From NCBI GenBank assembly GCA_016125405.1, contig WGLW01000024.1:22533-86532 (forward strand): DNA of 64,000 nucleotides. Direction: 5' to 3'. Below are positions 16,903 through 26,711 of the stretch, piece after piece. The stretch is from Alphaproteobacteria bacterium (GTDB lineage: Bacteria; Pseudomonadota; Alphaproteobacteria; Caulobacterales; Hyphomonadaceae). The notes below the pieces were generated by a model. That model searched no databases. It was given only the letters and a program-made list of their open reading frames with translations, and had not been told where the DNA came from. The position numbers and the translations under genes were made by a program. How positions within the stretch are numbered: the stretch's first letter is position 1; each line of letters starts with the position of its first letter.

Positions 16903-18762
16903 CTACTCCGCAATCTGCCGCATGGCGCGCCGCGCATCGAGCCGGCGGCCTATTGCGTCACTTAGAAAGCGCGCCGTGATCGGCGTGCCGTCGTAGTGCA
17001 GGATCGATGTCAGCCGCGCAGGGTTGATGCTGCCTTCCACCATCAGAAGCGTACGCAGCTGGGCGTCGCGGTTCTGTTCGACGACGCAGATTTCATCATG
17101 CGTCGTGATGAAGTCGTACACTTCATCTCCGAACGGAAAACCGCGAACGCGGAGCGCGTCTATATGGTGGCCCTTGCGCTCAAGATCTTCGAGGGCTTCG
17201 TGCATTGCGGGCGTCGTCGATCCAAAATAGATGGCCCCGATACGGGTAGGTTGCGGCGCCAGGCGCAGGATGGCGGGGGGCACGAACTTGGCCGCTGTAT
17301 GAAACTTGGCGAGCAGGCGCTCCATATTGTCCTGGTAGTCGACGCCCTTCTCGCTGTATCCGGCCATCCGGTTGCGCGACGTTCCCCGGGTAAAGAATGC
17401 GCCGCGTGTCGGGTGCGTGCCGGGATAGGTGCGATAGGTGATGCCGTCGCCATCGACGTCCGTGTAGCGACCGAACGGCTTGCCCGCTTCCAGGTCTTCG
17501 GCGGTCATCACCTTGCCGCGGTCGAGAACTTTTGAATCATCCCACTTGAACGGCGCCACCAGCCATTCCTGCATCCCGATATCGAGATCGAGCATCACGA
17601 ATACGGTGGTTTGCAGTCGGTCAGCGAGGTCGAACGCCTGCGCGCCCATCTCGAAACACTCGCCCGGGTCGGCGGGAAGCAGCAGAACGTGCTTTGTGTC
17701 GCCATGACTGGCGTAGGCGGCGAGAAGCAGGTCGGATTGCTGCGTGCGGGTCGGCATGCCCGTGGAGGGGCCGCCTCGCTGCACATCGAAGATCACAGCC
17801 GGAATTTCCGCAAAGTAGGACAGGCCGATGAACTCGTTCATCAGGGAAATGCCGGGCCCGGAGGTGCAGGTGAAGGCGCGGGCGCCGTTCCACCCTGCGC
17901 CGACCACGACGCCGATGGAGGCGATTTCATCTTCCGCCTGAACGATAGCGTAGCGTTTCGTTCCGTCCGGATCGGTGCGGAGGTTGGCGCAGTGCGCGGC
18001 AAAGGCTTCGGCGAGCGACGTGGAGGGCGTGATCGGGTACCAGGCGCAGACCGTGGCGCCGCCATATACGGCGCCCAGCGCCGCGGCGTTGTTGCCCTCG
18101 ACAAAAATGCGGTCTCCGACCGCATTGGAGGAGCGAAGTTGCAGGCCGATGGGTTTGAGGTGGTCCCGGGCCCAGTCGCGGCCGAGATGGAATGCCTTGA
18201 TGTTGGCGCCGATCAATTTCGCCTTTGAGGCGAATTCCTCCGCCAGCAATGTCTCCACCACATCCGGATCGATGCCAATCAGGTGGGAAAGCGCGCCGAC
18301 ATAGGCGATGTTCTTGAACAACTGCCGTTCGCGCGGAACAGAATATGCGTTGTTGCAAATGGACGTCAGCGGCACGCCGATGACGTGAACGTCGTCACGG
18401 AACTTCGTCGATGGCAATGGTTTCGTTGAATCGTAGAACAGATATCCGCCTGCAACGATCTCCTGTACGTCGTCGTCCCACGTTTGCGGATTAAGCGCGA
18501 CCGCGAGGTCGACGCCGCCACGTCGTCCCAGATGTCCGTTTTCGCTGACGCGAACTTCGTACCAGGTCGGCAGACCTTGTATGTTGGACGGAAAGATGTT
18601 GCGCGGCGCCACCGGAACGCCCATCCGTATGATCGCCTTCGCGAAAAGTCCGTTTGCACTGGCTGATCCCGAACCGTTGACGTTGGCGAACTTGACGACG
18701 AAGTCATTCGTCGCGGCAACGGGCGCCGGCGCCAGACTCGTTGTTACGCTGTCTGCCGGCAT
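16903..18762 (-). CDS. 2-oxoacid:acceptor oxidoreductase, fused gamma-alpha subunit (KorA-like)
   Basis: About 619 residues. The first 190 or so are the gamma domain (FANVNGSGSASANGLF, GLPTWYEVRVSENGHLGRRG). From about residue 200 the alpha domain follows (GNNAAALGAVYGGATVCAWYPITPSTSLAE, EDEIASIGVVVGA, CTSGPGISLMNEF), and a third domain ends the protein (DEICVVEQNRDAQL). ATG 18762 is preferred: it overlaps the end of the upstream FAD/Fe-S gene by 19 bases, and the longer open frame before it reads only as antisense-like sequence. Together with the beta subunit it forms the catalytic core. It has no ferredoxin domain of its own, which suggests that the upstream Fe-S protein is the electron partner. 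Confidence 0.92.
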   Translation of the reverse strand: MPADSVTTSLAPAPVAATNDFVVKFANVNGSGSASANGLFAKAIIRMGVPVAPRNIFPSNIQGLPTWYEVRVSENGHLGRRGGVDLAVALNPQTWDDDVQEIVAGGYLFYDSTKPLPSTKFRDDVHVIGVPLTSICNNAYSVPRERQLFKNIAYVGALSHLIGIDPDVVETLLAEEFASKAKLIGANIKAFHLGRDWARDHLKPIGLQLRSSNAVGDRIFVEGNNAAALGAVYGGATVCAWYPITPSTSLAEAFAAHCANLRTDPDGTKRYAIVQAEDEIASIGVVVGAGWNGARAFTCTSGPGISLMNEFIGLSYFAEIPAVIFDVQRGGPSTGMPTRTQQSDLLLAAYASHGDTKHVLLLPADPGECFEMGAQAFDLADRLQTTVFVMLDLDIGMQEWLVAPFKWDDSKVLDRGKVMTAEDLEAGKPFGRYTDVDGDGITYRTYPGTHPTRGAFFTRGTSRNRMAGYSEKGVDYQDNMERLLAKFHTAAKFVPPAILRLAPQPTRIGAIYFGSTTPAMHEALEDLERKGHHIDALRVRGFPFGDEVYDFITTHDEICVVEQNRDAQLRTLLMVEGSINPARLTSILHYDGTPITARFLSDAIGRRLDARRAMRQIAE

Positions 18763-20618
18763 GCATGCCCCGCATACGTCATGTCGATGAGATACTTTTG
18801 CATGTCCCATGCGCCCGTTGGACAACGTTCGGCGCATAGGCCGCAGTGCAGACACACGTCTTCGTCCTTCGCCATAATGCGTCCGGTTTCCAGTCCGTCG
18901 CCTATGTATATGTCTTGCGTTGCGTTCGTTGCGGGCGCCTTCAACCGTGTTCGGAGATCTGCTTCATCGCCGTTCATCGTGAATGTGATGCAGTCCATCG
19001 GACATATGTCGACGCACGCATCGCATTCGATACACGTCGCCGCGTTGAACACCGTTTGCACGTCGCAATTCAGACAACGTTGCGCTTCCTTGAAACCGAT
19101 CGTCTGGTCGAAACCCAACTCCACTTCGGCGTTGACGTCTTTTAGCGCGACGGACTTTTCGCGATGCGCGACCTTGTAGCGTTGGTCGTTGGCGACGTCG
19201 TTGTCGTACGACCATTCATGAATGCCCATTTTCTGGCTGACGATGGTGACGTTCGGCGCCGGACGTTCGGCGACGTCTTCGCCGTTCAGGTGTTTGTCGA
19301 TCGACACAGCAGCGGCGTGACCGTGCGCCACGGCCCAAATGATGTTCTTCGGACCGAATGCGGCGTCGCCGCCGAAGAACACGTTCGGGATCGAACATTG
19401 CAACGTAACTTCATCAACGACGGGCATGTTCCATTTGTCGAATTCCATTCCGATGTCCCGTTCGATCCACGGGAACGCATTTTCCTGGCCGACCGCGACG
19501 AGAACGTCGTCACATTCGAAATGCTGGTCCGGCTCGCCGGTCGGAACCAGCTTGCGGCGGCCCTTTGCGTCGTATTCGGCTTTGACTTTCTCGAATGACA
19601 CGCCGGTAAGCTTGCCTTCCCGATGCGTAAACTCCTTTGGAACGAGATAGTTGAGGATCGGGATATCCTCGCCCATCGCGTCTTCCTTTTCCCAGGGTGA
19701 CGCCTTCATTTCCTCGAAGCCCGAACGGACAATGACCTTCACATCGTCCCCGCCCAGCCTGCGGGATGTGCGGCAGCAGTCCATCGCCGTATTTCCGCCG
19801 CCCAGCACAATCACCCGCCGACCGATCTTCTTGACGTGCTCGAAGGACACGTTGGCGAGCCAGTCGATCCCGATATGGATGTTGGCTGCGGCCTCCTTGC
19901 GACCTGGCAGGTCGAGATCGCGGCCGCGCGGCGCGCCCGTGCCGACAAAGATCGCATCGTAGCCTTCCGCTAGGAGAGACTTCAGACTGTCGATCGGCTG
20001 TTGCAGATGCATGATTGGCCCGAGGCCGGTGATGTAACCCACTTCTTCGTCGATCACGGATTCGGGCAGGCGAAATCGGGGAATCTGGCTGCGGATCATG
20101 CCGCCGGCTTTCTTGTCCCCGTCGTAGATGTGGATTTCGTAACCCAGCGGCGCGAGATCGCGCGCGACAGTCAGGGACGCCGGCCCGGCGCCGACGCAGG
20201 CGACCTTGCGACCGTTTCGGGGGGCGACCTTGGGCAACCGGGCGGATATGTCGGTCTTGTTGTCCGCAGCAACGCGCTTCAATCGGCAGATCGCCACCGG
20301 CTCGTCTTCGACGCGCCCGCGACGGCAGGCGGGTTCGCATGGCCGATCGCATGTGCGCCCGAGAATTCCCGGAAACACGTTGGATTGCCAGTTGATCATG
20401 TAGGCGTCGGTATAGCGGCGCTCAGCGATGAGGCGGATGTATTCGGGCACCGGGGTGTGGGCGGGGCAGGCCCACTGGCAATCGACCACCTTGTGGAAAT
20501 AGTCTGGATTGCTGATGTCCGTGGCTTTCAAAGGCGCACCCCAAAGCAACGCATTTTCGATCCGGATGGTCCAGCAAATCCCCTGGCCGGGTCCCAACTC
20601 ATCTCGCGCTTGCGGCAA
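18744..20618 (-). CDS. GltD-like FAD/NAD(P) oxidoreductase with C-terminal 2x[4Fe-4S] domain
   Basis: A 624-residue protein (595 if the TTG at 20531 is used; it has GGGGTG upstream). Order: N-terminal Fe-S domain with CQWACPAHTPVPEYI and CDRPCEPACRRG; FAD fold CVGAGPASLTVARDL; NAD(P) fold VLGGGNTAMDCCR; and a ferredoxin-like tail with CIECDACVDICP and CLHCGLCAERCP. The architecture is that of the small subunit of glutamate synthase plus a ferredoxin. Its gene overlaps the 2-oxoacid oxidoreductase gamma-alpha gene, so it probably carries electrons between that enzyme and NAD(P)H. It is not the gltD of this genome, which lies at 39579. The C-terminal third has a codon texture unlike its neighbours. 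Confidence 0.9.
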   Translation of the reverse strand: MPQARDELGPGQGICWTIRIENALLWGAPLKATDISNPDYFHKVVDCQWACPAHTPVPEYIRLIAERRYTDAYMINWQSNVFPGILGRTCDRPCEPACRRGRVEDEPVAICRLKRVAADNKTDISARLPKVAPRNGRKVACVGAGPASLTVARDLAPLGYEIHIYDGDKKAGGMIRSQIPRFRLPESVIDEEVGYITGLGPIMHLQQPIDSLKSLLAEGYDAIFVGTGAPRGRDLDLPGRKEAAANIHIGIDWLANVSFEHVKKIGRRVIVLGGGNTAMDCCRTSRRLGGDDVKVIVRSGFEEMKASPWEKEDAMGEDIPILNYLVPKEFTHREGKLTGVSFEKVKAEYDAKGRRKLVPTGEPDQHFECDDVLVAVGQENAFPWIERDIGMEFDKWNMPVVDEVTLQCSIPNVFFGGDAAFGPKNIIWAVAHGHAAAVSIDKHLNGEDVAERPAPNVTIVSQKMGIHEWSYDNDVANDQRYKVAHREKSVALKDVNAEVELGFDQTIGFKEAQRCLNCDVQTVFNAATCIECDACVDICPMDCITFTMNGDEADLRTRLKAPATNATQDIYIGDGLETGRIMAKDEDVCLHCGLCAERCPTGAWDMQKYLIDMTYAGHACRQTA

Positions 20619-20775
20619 ACCTCCCGCAGGTGCGAACGCCCCCTGAAAGCCGACAAGATACGCAAACGATAAACCGGTTGAGATCCGTAGCCTGTTGCGA
20701 GTCTACTCCCAGCTTGGCGAGAAGGTCCACTACCGATCACGGAAACGGGACGGGTTTCCTGCACTGGCCCTGACG

Positions 20776-22029
20776 CTACTGCCTTTCGAGAAGTGCGACC
20801 GTTCCCTGTCCGCCATCGGCGCAGATCGAGACGATGGCCCGTGATCCCTTTGGCATCGCGGCAAGTTCCTTCGTCGCCTGGCTGAGGATGCGAGCGCCGG
20901 TAGCAGCGAAAGGATGGCCAATCGACAACGAACCGCCGTTCGGATTGACGCGCTCCCACGGAAATGCGCCGAGATCCGCATCAACGCCGGCCCGCCGCTT
21001 GCGATAGTCTGGATCGGAAGCCGCCTTCACATTGGCAAGCACTTGCGCGGCGAAGGCCTCGTGAATTTCCCACAGGGCGATATCGGTGAATTTCAGATTG
21101 TAACGAGCCAGCAGGCGCGGAATGGCGCGGGCGGGCGCCATGAGTATGCCTTCCTCGCTGAAATGCATGGCGGCGATCTGCCAGTCCACCAGCTTCACTT
21201 GCGGTTGGACTCCAAGACGTTTGAAGCCCTCCGCATCTCCGACCCACAAGGACGCGGCGCCATCTGTGAGCGGTGAGGAGTTGCCGGCCGTCAGCGTGCC
21301 TTTGCCGCTTGAGCGGTCGAAGGCGGGCGGCAAGCTCGCCAGTTTCTCAAGGGTGGAATCGCGCCGCACAATCGTGTCGTGGTCAACGCCGTCAAACGGT
21401 ATGACGAGGTCGCTGAAAAAACCTTCGTTCTGACCGCGCGCTGCGGACTGATGGCTCAGCAGTGCGCGCTTGTCCTGTTCCTCGCGGGAAATCTGGTAGA
21501 GTTTGGCGGTGTCTTCGGTGTGTTCGCCTTGGCTGCGTCCGCTTTGCTTGTTGGTCCAACCGTGGATCGGAAGGGCGAAGTCGATGGCCGACAGTTGCGT
21601 TAGCGCCGCGGCGGCGCCGGCCGGGTCCTTCGCGAACTGAGCGATGATCTGATCGGCCTTTTGCTGTGTGAGCGCTATGGGGACGTGGCTCATCGTCTCA
21701 ACGCCGCCGACCAGCGCGAGGTGGGCGCCGCTCTTGCCGATCATGCCGGCCGCCTGAACGGCGCCAACGAAGCTGGACGAGCAGGCGAGTATGGTCGACC
21801 ACGCGGGGATTTCCGGGTCAAGGCCGGCTTCGTAGACGAGTTCCCGCGCGATATTGGAGACAACGGGATCCGGGATGACCTGGCTCCACACCAGAAAGTC
21901 TGGCTTGGCCCGGGCGGCCATTGCGGCGGCGATGGGTTTCGACAGGTCAAGCGCTGTATGTTTCGCGAACGCGCCCCCTGCCTTGACGAACGGTGTGCGT
22001 ATGCCTGGGGAAAGATAGATGTCGGGCAT
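20776..22029 (-). CDS. Acetyl-CoA acyltransferase (thiolase, FadI-like)
   Basis: A 417-residue thiolase that condenses or cleaves acyl-CoA and acetyl-CoA. The nucleophilic cysteine lies in ILACSSSF (about residue 87), the histidine in NPNGGSLSIGHPFAATGAR, and the second cysteine in CADGGQGT. The length and the insertion-rich middle match the FadI/beta-oxidation group more than biosynthetic PhaA. ATG 22029 is favoured over the one at 22035 because GGAG is 6 bases before it. No partner FadJ/FadB gene is adjacent. The 2-oxoacid oxidoreductase genes downstream are 157 bases away and would produce or use acyl-CoA, so a link is possible. Confidence 0.92.
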   Translation of the reverse strand: MPDIYLSPGIRTPFVKAGGAFAKHTALDLSKPIAAAMAARAKPDFLVWSQVIPDPVVSNIARELVYEAGLDPEIPAWSTILACSSSFVGAVQAAGMIGKSGAHLALVGGVETMSHVPIALTQQKADQIIAQFAKDPAGAAAALTQLSAIDFALPIHGWTNKQSGRSQGEHTEDTAKLYQISREEQDKRALLSHQSAARGQNEGFFSDLVIPFDGVDHDTIVRRDSTLEKLASLPPAFDRSSGKGTLTAGNSSPLTDGAASLWVGDAEGFKRLGVQPQVKLVDWQIAAMHFSEEGILMAPARAIPRLLARYNLKFTDIALWEIHEAFAAQVLANVKAASDPDYRKRRAGVDADLGAFPWERVNPNGGSLSIGHPFAATGARILSQATKELAAMPKGSRAIVSICADGGQGTVALLERQ

Positions 22030-22169
22030 AAGCATCTCCGATCTCTGATGGGGCGAGGCGTACGGCGAATTCGTGTCCGCCTGAAGTAGATGCGCACTGA
22101 ATCAGAAAAGGAAAGGGCGGCTCGAGCGCGAGCGCTTTGTGAAGGCCCGTGCAAGGTGCGAATTCGGCT

Positions 22170-23543
22170 CTAGTCGGACGGCGCGCCGCCCAGAACCTTG
22201 TAGAGCGTGAGACGGTTGGTGAGCTCCACGAGCGATGTCGCCGCCGCGCTGCGGCGAGCGGCGTCGAGTGTGCGCTGGACCGTCAGCGTGCTCAGGAATG
22301 TATCGATGCCGGCCCGGTAACGCTGGTCGGCAAGCTGCAGCGCTTCCTCGCTTGAAGCCACGAGCGCTGCTTGCGCCTTTCTCTGTTCGTCGATCGTGCC
22401 CTGGCGAGCCAGTGCATCCGACACCTCACGGAACGCGATCTGCACGGCGCCCTCGTACTGGGCGAGCAGGAGATCCCGTTGCGCCTTGGCATAGGCGACA
22501 TTGGACCCGACTGACGGGGCAAATATGGGTTGTGAGACGGCGGGCGTCGCCGACCAGCTTTCGTTGCCGCCGGAAAACAGGGACGAGAGGGCCGTACTGG
22601 CGACGCCGTCGGCGGCTGTCAGGCTGATGCGAGGAAAGTAGGCCGCGCGTGCGGCGCCGATATTGGCGTTCGCGCCCTTCAGGCGGGCCTCGGCCTGCAG
22701 CACGTCGGGCCGCTGCAGCAAGACGTCCGAGCTGGCCCCGGCAGGAGGCGCGGAGATGCCCGCGTCCAGAGCATCGAGCGAAGTCGGCAAGAGCGCATCC
22801 TCGACGGGTGCGCCAACCAGAAGTTCAAGTGCATTGCGGTCCTGTGCGACCTGCGTTCTGGCGCTGGCGATGTCCGACTCCGCCTGATGCAGGCTGGTTT
22901 CGGCTTCGGTCACGTCGAGACGGTCGGCAAGGCCGGCGCCGTGAAGCGACTGGGTCAATTCCAGCGAGCGCTGCGCGATATCCCTGGTTTCGCCGCCGAT
23001 GCGCAGGACATCGAGGTCATATGCATAAACCACGTACGCCGTGGCGATTTCGGTGACCAGCGTGATGCGGGTTGAGCGGGCGCCCGCTTCACTGGCGACG
23101 TATTGTTCGAACGCCGCCTTGGAGAGGTTTCGCAAACGACCGAACAGGTCGATCTCGAAACTTGAAAAGCCGATGCTGGCGTCGAACAGGCGTGGCGGCG
23201 GAGATGCGCCATCGCCGCCCCTATAGGCGGCCGTGAGGCCTGCGGACACCGATGGAAGCTGGCTGGCGCGCTGGACACCATAAAGGGCGCGGGCGGAGCC
23301 GACCTGGGCGAGGGCTGCGCGCAGGTCGCGGTTCTGGGCAAGGCCCCGATCGATGACCTGCCTCAGCTTGTCGTCGCCGATCAATGTTCGCCACGAGGCC
23401 CCGGCGGCGGCCGGCGTGGTTTGCGGGTAGACGCCGCCGCTGGGAAGCGATTGCGGAATGGCTGGTGGCGGTTGCCGGTAGGCGGGCGCGAGGTTGCACC
23501 CGGCAAGCGCGGAGGCGGCGAGGAGACCGGCGAGGCGGCGCAT
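22170..23543 (-). CDS. RND efflux outer-membrane lipoprotein, NodT family
   Basis: A 457-residue TolC-like channel with lipoprotein signal ending LAGC (residue 15), the NodT repeat motifs (LAPAYRQPPP, DRGLAQNRDLRAALAQV, FFRPDV-like LLQRPDVLQAEARLKGANANIGAARAAYFPRISL) and paired helical domains. It completes the tripartite pump with the permease and adaptor genes upstream. The ATG overlaps the permease stop (TGATG), so it is the last gene of a three-gene operon transcribed from 27857. Confidence 0.93.
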   Translation of the reverse strand: MRRLAGLLAASALAGCNLAPAYRQPPPAIPQSLPSGGVYPQTTPAAAGASWRTLIGDDKLRQVIDRGLAQNRDLRAALAQVGSARALYGVQRASQLPSVSAGLTAAYRGGDGASPPPRLFDASIGFSSFEIDLFGRLRNLSKAAFEQYVASEAGARSTRITLVTEIATAYVVYAYDLDVLRIGGETRDIAQRSLELTQSLHGAGLADRLDVTEAETSLHQAESDIASARTQVAQDRNALELLVGAPVEDALLPTSLDALDAGISAPPAGASSDVLLQRPDVLQAEARLKGANANIGAARAAYFPRISLTAADGVASTALSSLFSGGNESWSATPAVSQPIFAPSVGSNVAYAKAQRDLLLAQYEGAVQIAFREVSDALARQGTIDEQRKAQAALVASSEEALQLADQRYRAGIDTFLSTLTVQRTLDAARRSAAATSLVELTNRLTLYKVLGGAPSD

Positions 23544-26500
23544 CAGGCTGTCTCTCCTGCCGGACCAGGCGTCGATGCGCTGCTTTCGTTTTTTGCGGCG
23601 TGCTTCTTGTCGGTTCCGAACAGGCGCGAGACGAGGACAAAGAACAGCGGCACGTAGAACACCGCCAGCACAAGCGCTGTCAGCATGCCGCCGATGACCG
23701 CCGTGCCGAGCGCCAGACGGCTGTTGGCGCCGGCCCCCGTCGCCAGCGCCATGGGCAACATGCCCGAGATGAAGGAGATCGACGTCATAACGATTGGACG
23801 GAACCGGATGCGCGCTGCGTCTTTGGCGGCTTCCAGCGCGCTCTCGCCCCGGCGGTGGGCGGCCTCGGCGAACTCGACAATGAGGATCGCGTTCTTCGCC
23901 GTCAGGCCGACGGTCGTGAGCAGGCCGACCTGGAGATAGATGTTGTTGTCCAGACTGCGCAGGGTTGCGGCCAGAACAGCGCCGATAACGCCGACGGGCA
24001 CCACGAGAAGGATGGCGAACGGCACGGACCAGCTTTCGTAAAGCGCAGCCAGGCAGAGGAACACCGCCAGCAGCGAGACAGCGTAGAGCAGCGGCGCGCG
24101 ACCACTCGATTGCTGTTCTTCGTAGGAGAGCCCGCTCCAGGCATAAGTGGTCTCGGGCGCGACCTGCTGCTGCAGCTTGACGATTTCAGCCATGGCGTCG
24201 CCGGAGCTGAGACCCTGGCGGGCCTGTCCCTGGATTTCAAACGACGGCACGCCGTTGAACCGCGACAGCGCCACCGGCCCCTTGGTCCAGTTCAGCGTGG
24301 CGAAGGCGGAGAAGGGTGTCATGGCGCCGTTGCCGGAGCGGACGTACCAGGCGTCGAGGTCGCCGGGATTGGCCCGGTATTGCGCATCGCCCTGAACGTA
24401 GACCCGCTTGACCCGGCCGCGGTCGACAAAGTCGTTCACATACGATCCGCCCCACGCGGTGCTCAGCGTCGACAGGACCGAGGTTTCGGTGAGGCCGAGC
24501 GCGGCGAGCTTGTCCTCGTCGATCGAGATGTGGAGTTGTGGCGTGTCGGGCAGTTCGGATTCGCGGACGGAGGCGAGTTTGGGGTCCTGGCGGGCGGCGG
24601 CCATCAACTTGGCGTGCAGGTCCGAAAACTCGTCGCGGCTGAGGCCGCCGGAGTTGAGCAATTCAAAGGTGAAGCCGTCGCTCTGTCCAAGACCACGGAT
24701 GGCGGGCGGCGTCAGCGCCAGAATGGTTGCGCCGCGAACGGCGGACAGGTTCTTGATTGCCCGGCGCGCAATGGCGGCGGCGCTGTCCTTGGAACTCTTT
24801 CGTTCGCTGAACGGGGCAAGCGAGGTGAAGCCCTGGCCGGAGTTCTGGCCCGCGCCGGAAAAGCCGAAGCCCTGCACCAGGAAGACGTGCTTCACGTTTT
24901 TCCGTTCGGCGCCGAGATAATAATCCTCCACGCTCTTCAGCGTCTGAAGGGTCTGCTCCGCGGTTGATCCGGCTGGCAGCGTGAACTGACTCTGCAACTG
25001 GCCCTGGTCGTCAACGGGCAGAAAGCTGGTGGGCAGGCGGACAAACATAACGCCCAGGCCGACAAGAACCACCGCGTAGAAGCCGAGGAATATCACTCGG
25101 CGCGAAACCACAGCGGTGACGCCGCCGACATAACGGCCCGTCAGGCCGTTGAACCAGCGGTTGAAGCGCGCGAGAGGTCCGTCGCCTTCGTGATGCTCTC
25201 CGTTCGGCGGCTTCAACAATGTGGAGCACAGAACGGGAGACAGTATCAGGGCGACCAGCACCGACAGCACCATGGACGTGACGACCGTCACGGAGAACTG
25301 GCGGTAAATCACGCCGGTGGCGCCGCCAAAGAACGCCATGGGAAGCATGACGGCGGAAAGCACCAGGCCGATGCCGATTAGCGCTCCGCCGATCTGATCC
25401 ATGGACTTCCGCGTCGCCTCCATCGGCGACAGCTTTTCCTCCGCCATAAGGCGCTCGACGTTCTCTACGACGACGATTGCATCGTCGACGAGCAGGCCAA
25501 TCGACAGCACCATCCCGAACAGGGTCAGCGTGTTGATTGAGTACCCCAGCACGGACAGAACGCCGAATGTGCCAAGAAGAACAACCGGAACGGCGACGGC
25601 CGGCACCAGCGTTGCGCGCCAGCTCTGCAGGAAGACGAACATCACGAGGACGACCAGCGCGACGGCCTCGAGCAGCGTCTTGGCGACTTCCTCAATCGAA
25701 AGTTTGACAAAATCGGTGCTGTCCCGCGGAAACGCGATCTTGAAGCCGTCGGGAAGATTTACAGCGAGCTGGGCGACCTTCGCCTTGACCAGTTCGGCGG
25801 TCTTCAGCGCGTCGGCGCCCGGCGCGAGCTGGAGCGCGATACCGGCAGCCGGGTGACGATCCAGACGGGCGGCAGCGTTGTAACTGTCGCTACCCAATTC
25901 GACGCGGGCGACATCTCCGAGACGCACCAGCGATCCATCGGTCTTCGATTTGAGAATGATGTTGCGGAACTGTTCAGCCGTATTGTAGCGGGATTTTGCC
26001 GTAACGGTCGCGTTCAGCCTTTGGCCCGCAGGCGCGGGAAGCTGGCCAACCTGACCCGCCGAAACCTCGGTGTTTTGCGCGCGGATGGCGTCAGTCACGT
26101 CGGAAGGCATCAGCTGGTAGGCGGCCAGTTTGTAAGGATCGAGCCAGATCCGCATCCCGTACTGCGACCCGAAGACCCGGATCGAGCCGATGCCTTCAAT
26201 GCGCGAGACGGGATCCTGAAATGTGGTCACGAGGTAGTCTGAAATGTCGGAAGCCGTGACGCGGTCGTTTTCGTCGTAGACGGCAACGATCATCAGGAAG
26301 TCGTTCTGCTGCTTCGAAACGTTGATGCCCTGCTGCTGCACGACTTGTGGAAGCCGGCTGACGGCCTGTTGCACCTTGTTCTGGACCTGGACCTGCGCGG
26401 TGTCCGGGTTGGTGCCTTTTGCAAACGTCGCCTGGATCGAGACCTGACCCGTGGCGCTGCTGGAGGAGGTAAAGTAGAGCAGGCCGTCGAGGCCGGTAAG

Positions 26501-26707
26501 TTGCTGCTCGATAACCTGCGTGATGCTGGCTTCGACCGTCTCGGCCGAGGCGCCTGGATAGCTGGCGCTGATACCGACAGTCGGCGGAGCGATATCCGGG
26601 TATTGCGCTACGGGAAGCGTCGCCACGGCCGCAAGCCCGCCAATCATGACGGCGATCGCCAGCACCCAGGCGAAGATTGGTCGGGCGATGAAGAAGCGGC
26701 TGAGCAT
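23543..26707 (-). CDS. RND efflux pump inner-membrane permease, HAE1 family (AcrB/MexB-like)
   Basis: A 1054-residue proton-driven multidrug exporter. The start MLSRFFIARPIFAWVLAI, the two large periplasmic loops, the conserved Asp pair in the fourth membrane helix (GLLVDDAIVVVENVERLM) and the final transmembrane block are all as expected for the HAE1 family. It exports hydrophobic or amphiphilic compounds, taking them from the periplasm through the adaptor and the NodT channel. It lies 4 bases after the adaptor stop. The operon is divergent from a two-component system that probably controls it. Confidence 0.96.
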   Translation of the reverse strand: MLSRFFIARPIFAWVLAIAVMIGGLAAVATLPVAQYPDIAPPTVGISASYPGASAETVEASITQVIEQQLTGLDGLLYFTSSSSATGQVSIQATFAKGTNPDTAQVQVQNKVQQAVSRLPQVVQQQGINVSKQQNDFLMIVAVYDENDRVTASDISDYLVTTFQDPVSRIEGIGSIRVFGSQYGMRIWLDPYKLAAYQLMPSDVTDAIRAQNTEVSAGQVGQLPAPAGQRLNATVTAKSRYNTAEQFRNIILKSKTDGSLVRLGDVARVELGSDSYNAAARLDRHPAAGIALQLAPGADALKTAELVKAKVAQLAVNLPDGFKIAFPRDSTDFVKLSIEEVAKTLLEAVALVVLVMFVFLQSWRATLVPAVAVPVVLLGTFGVLSVLGYSINTLTLFGMVLSIGLLVDDAIVVVENVERLMAEEKLSPMEATRKSMDQIGGALIGIGLVLSAVMLPMAFFGGATGVIYRQFSVTVVTSMVLSVLVALILSPVLCSTLLKPPNGEHHEGDGPLARFNRWFNGLTGRYVGGVTAVVSRRVIFLGFYAVVLVGLGVMFVRLPTSFLPVDDQGQLQSQFTLPAGSTAEQTLQTLKSVEDYYLGAERKNVKHVFLVQGFGFSGAGQNSGQGFTSLAPFSERKSSKDSAAAIARRAIKNLSAVRGATILALTPPAIRGLGQSDGFTFELLNSGGLSRDEFSDLHAKLMAAARQDPKLASVRESELPDTPQLHISIDEDKLAALGLTETSVLSTLSTAWGGSYVNDFVDRGRVKRVYVQGDAQYRANPGDLDAWYVRSGNGAMTPFSAFATLNWTKGPVALSRFNGVPSFEIQGQARQGLSSGDAMAEIVKLQQQVAPETTYAWSGLSYEEQQSSGRAPLLYAVSLLAVFLCLAALYESWSVPFAILLVVPVGVIGAVLAATLRSLDNNIYLQVGLLTTVGLTAKNAILIVEFAEAAHRRGESALEAAKDAARIRFRPIVMTSISFISGMLPMALATGAGANSRLALGTAVIGGMLTALVLAVFYVPLFFVLVSRLFGTDKKHAAKNESSASTPGPAGETA

Positions 26708-26711
26708 GGCG

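Noticed and set aside
23384..24967. 527-residue plus-strand open frame
   Set aside because: Antisense to the RND permease; rich in Arg, Gly, Glu and Gln as expected for a shadow of high-GC coding sequence.
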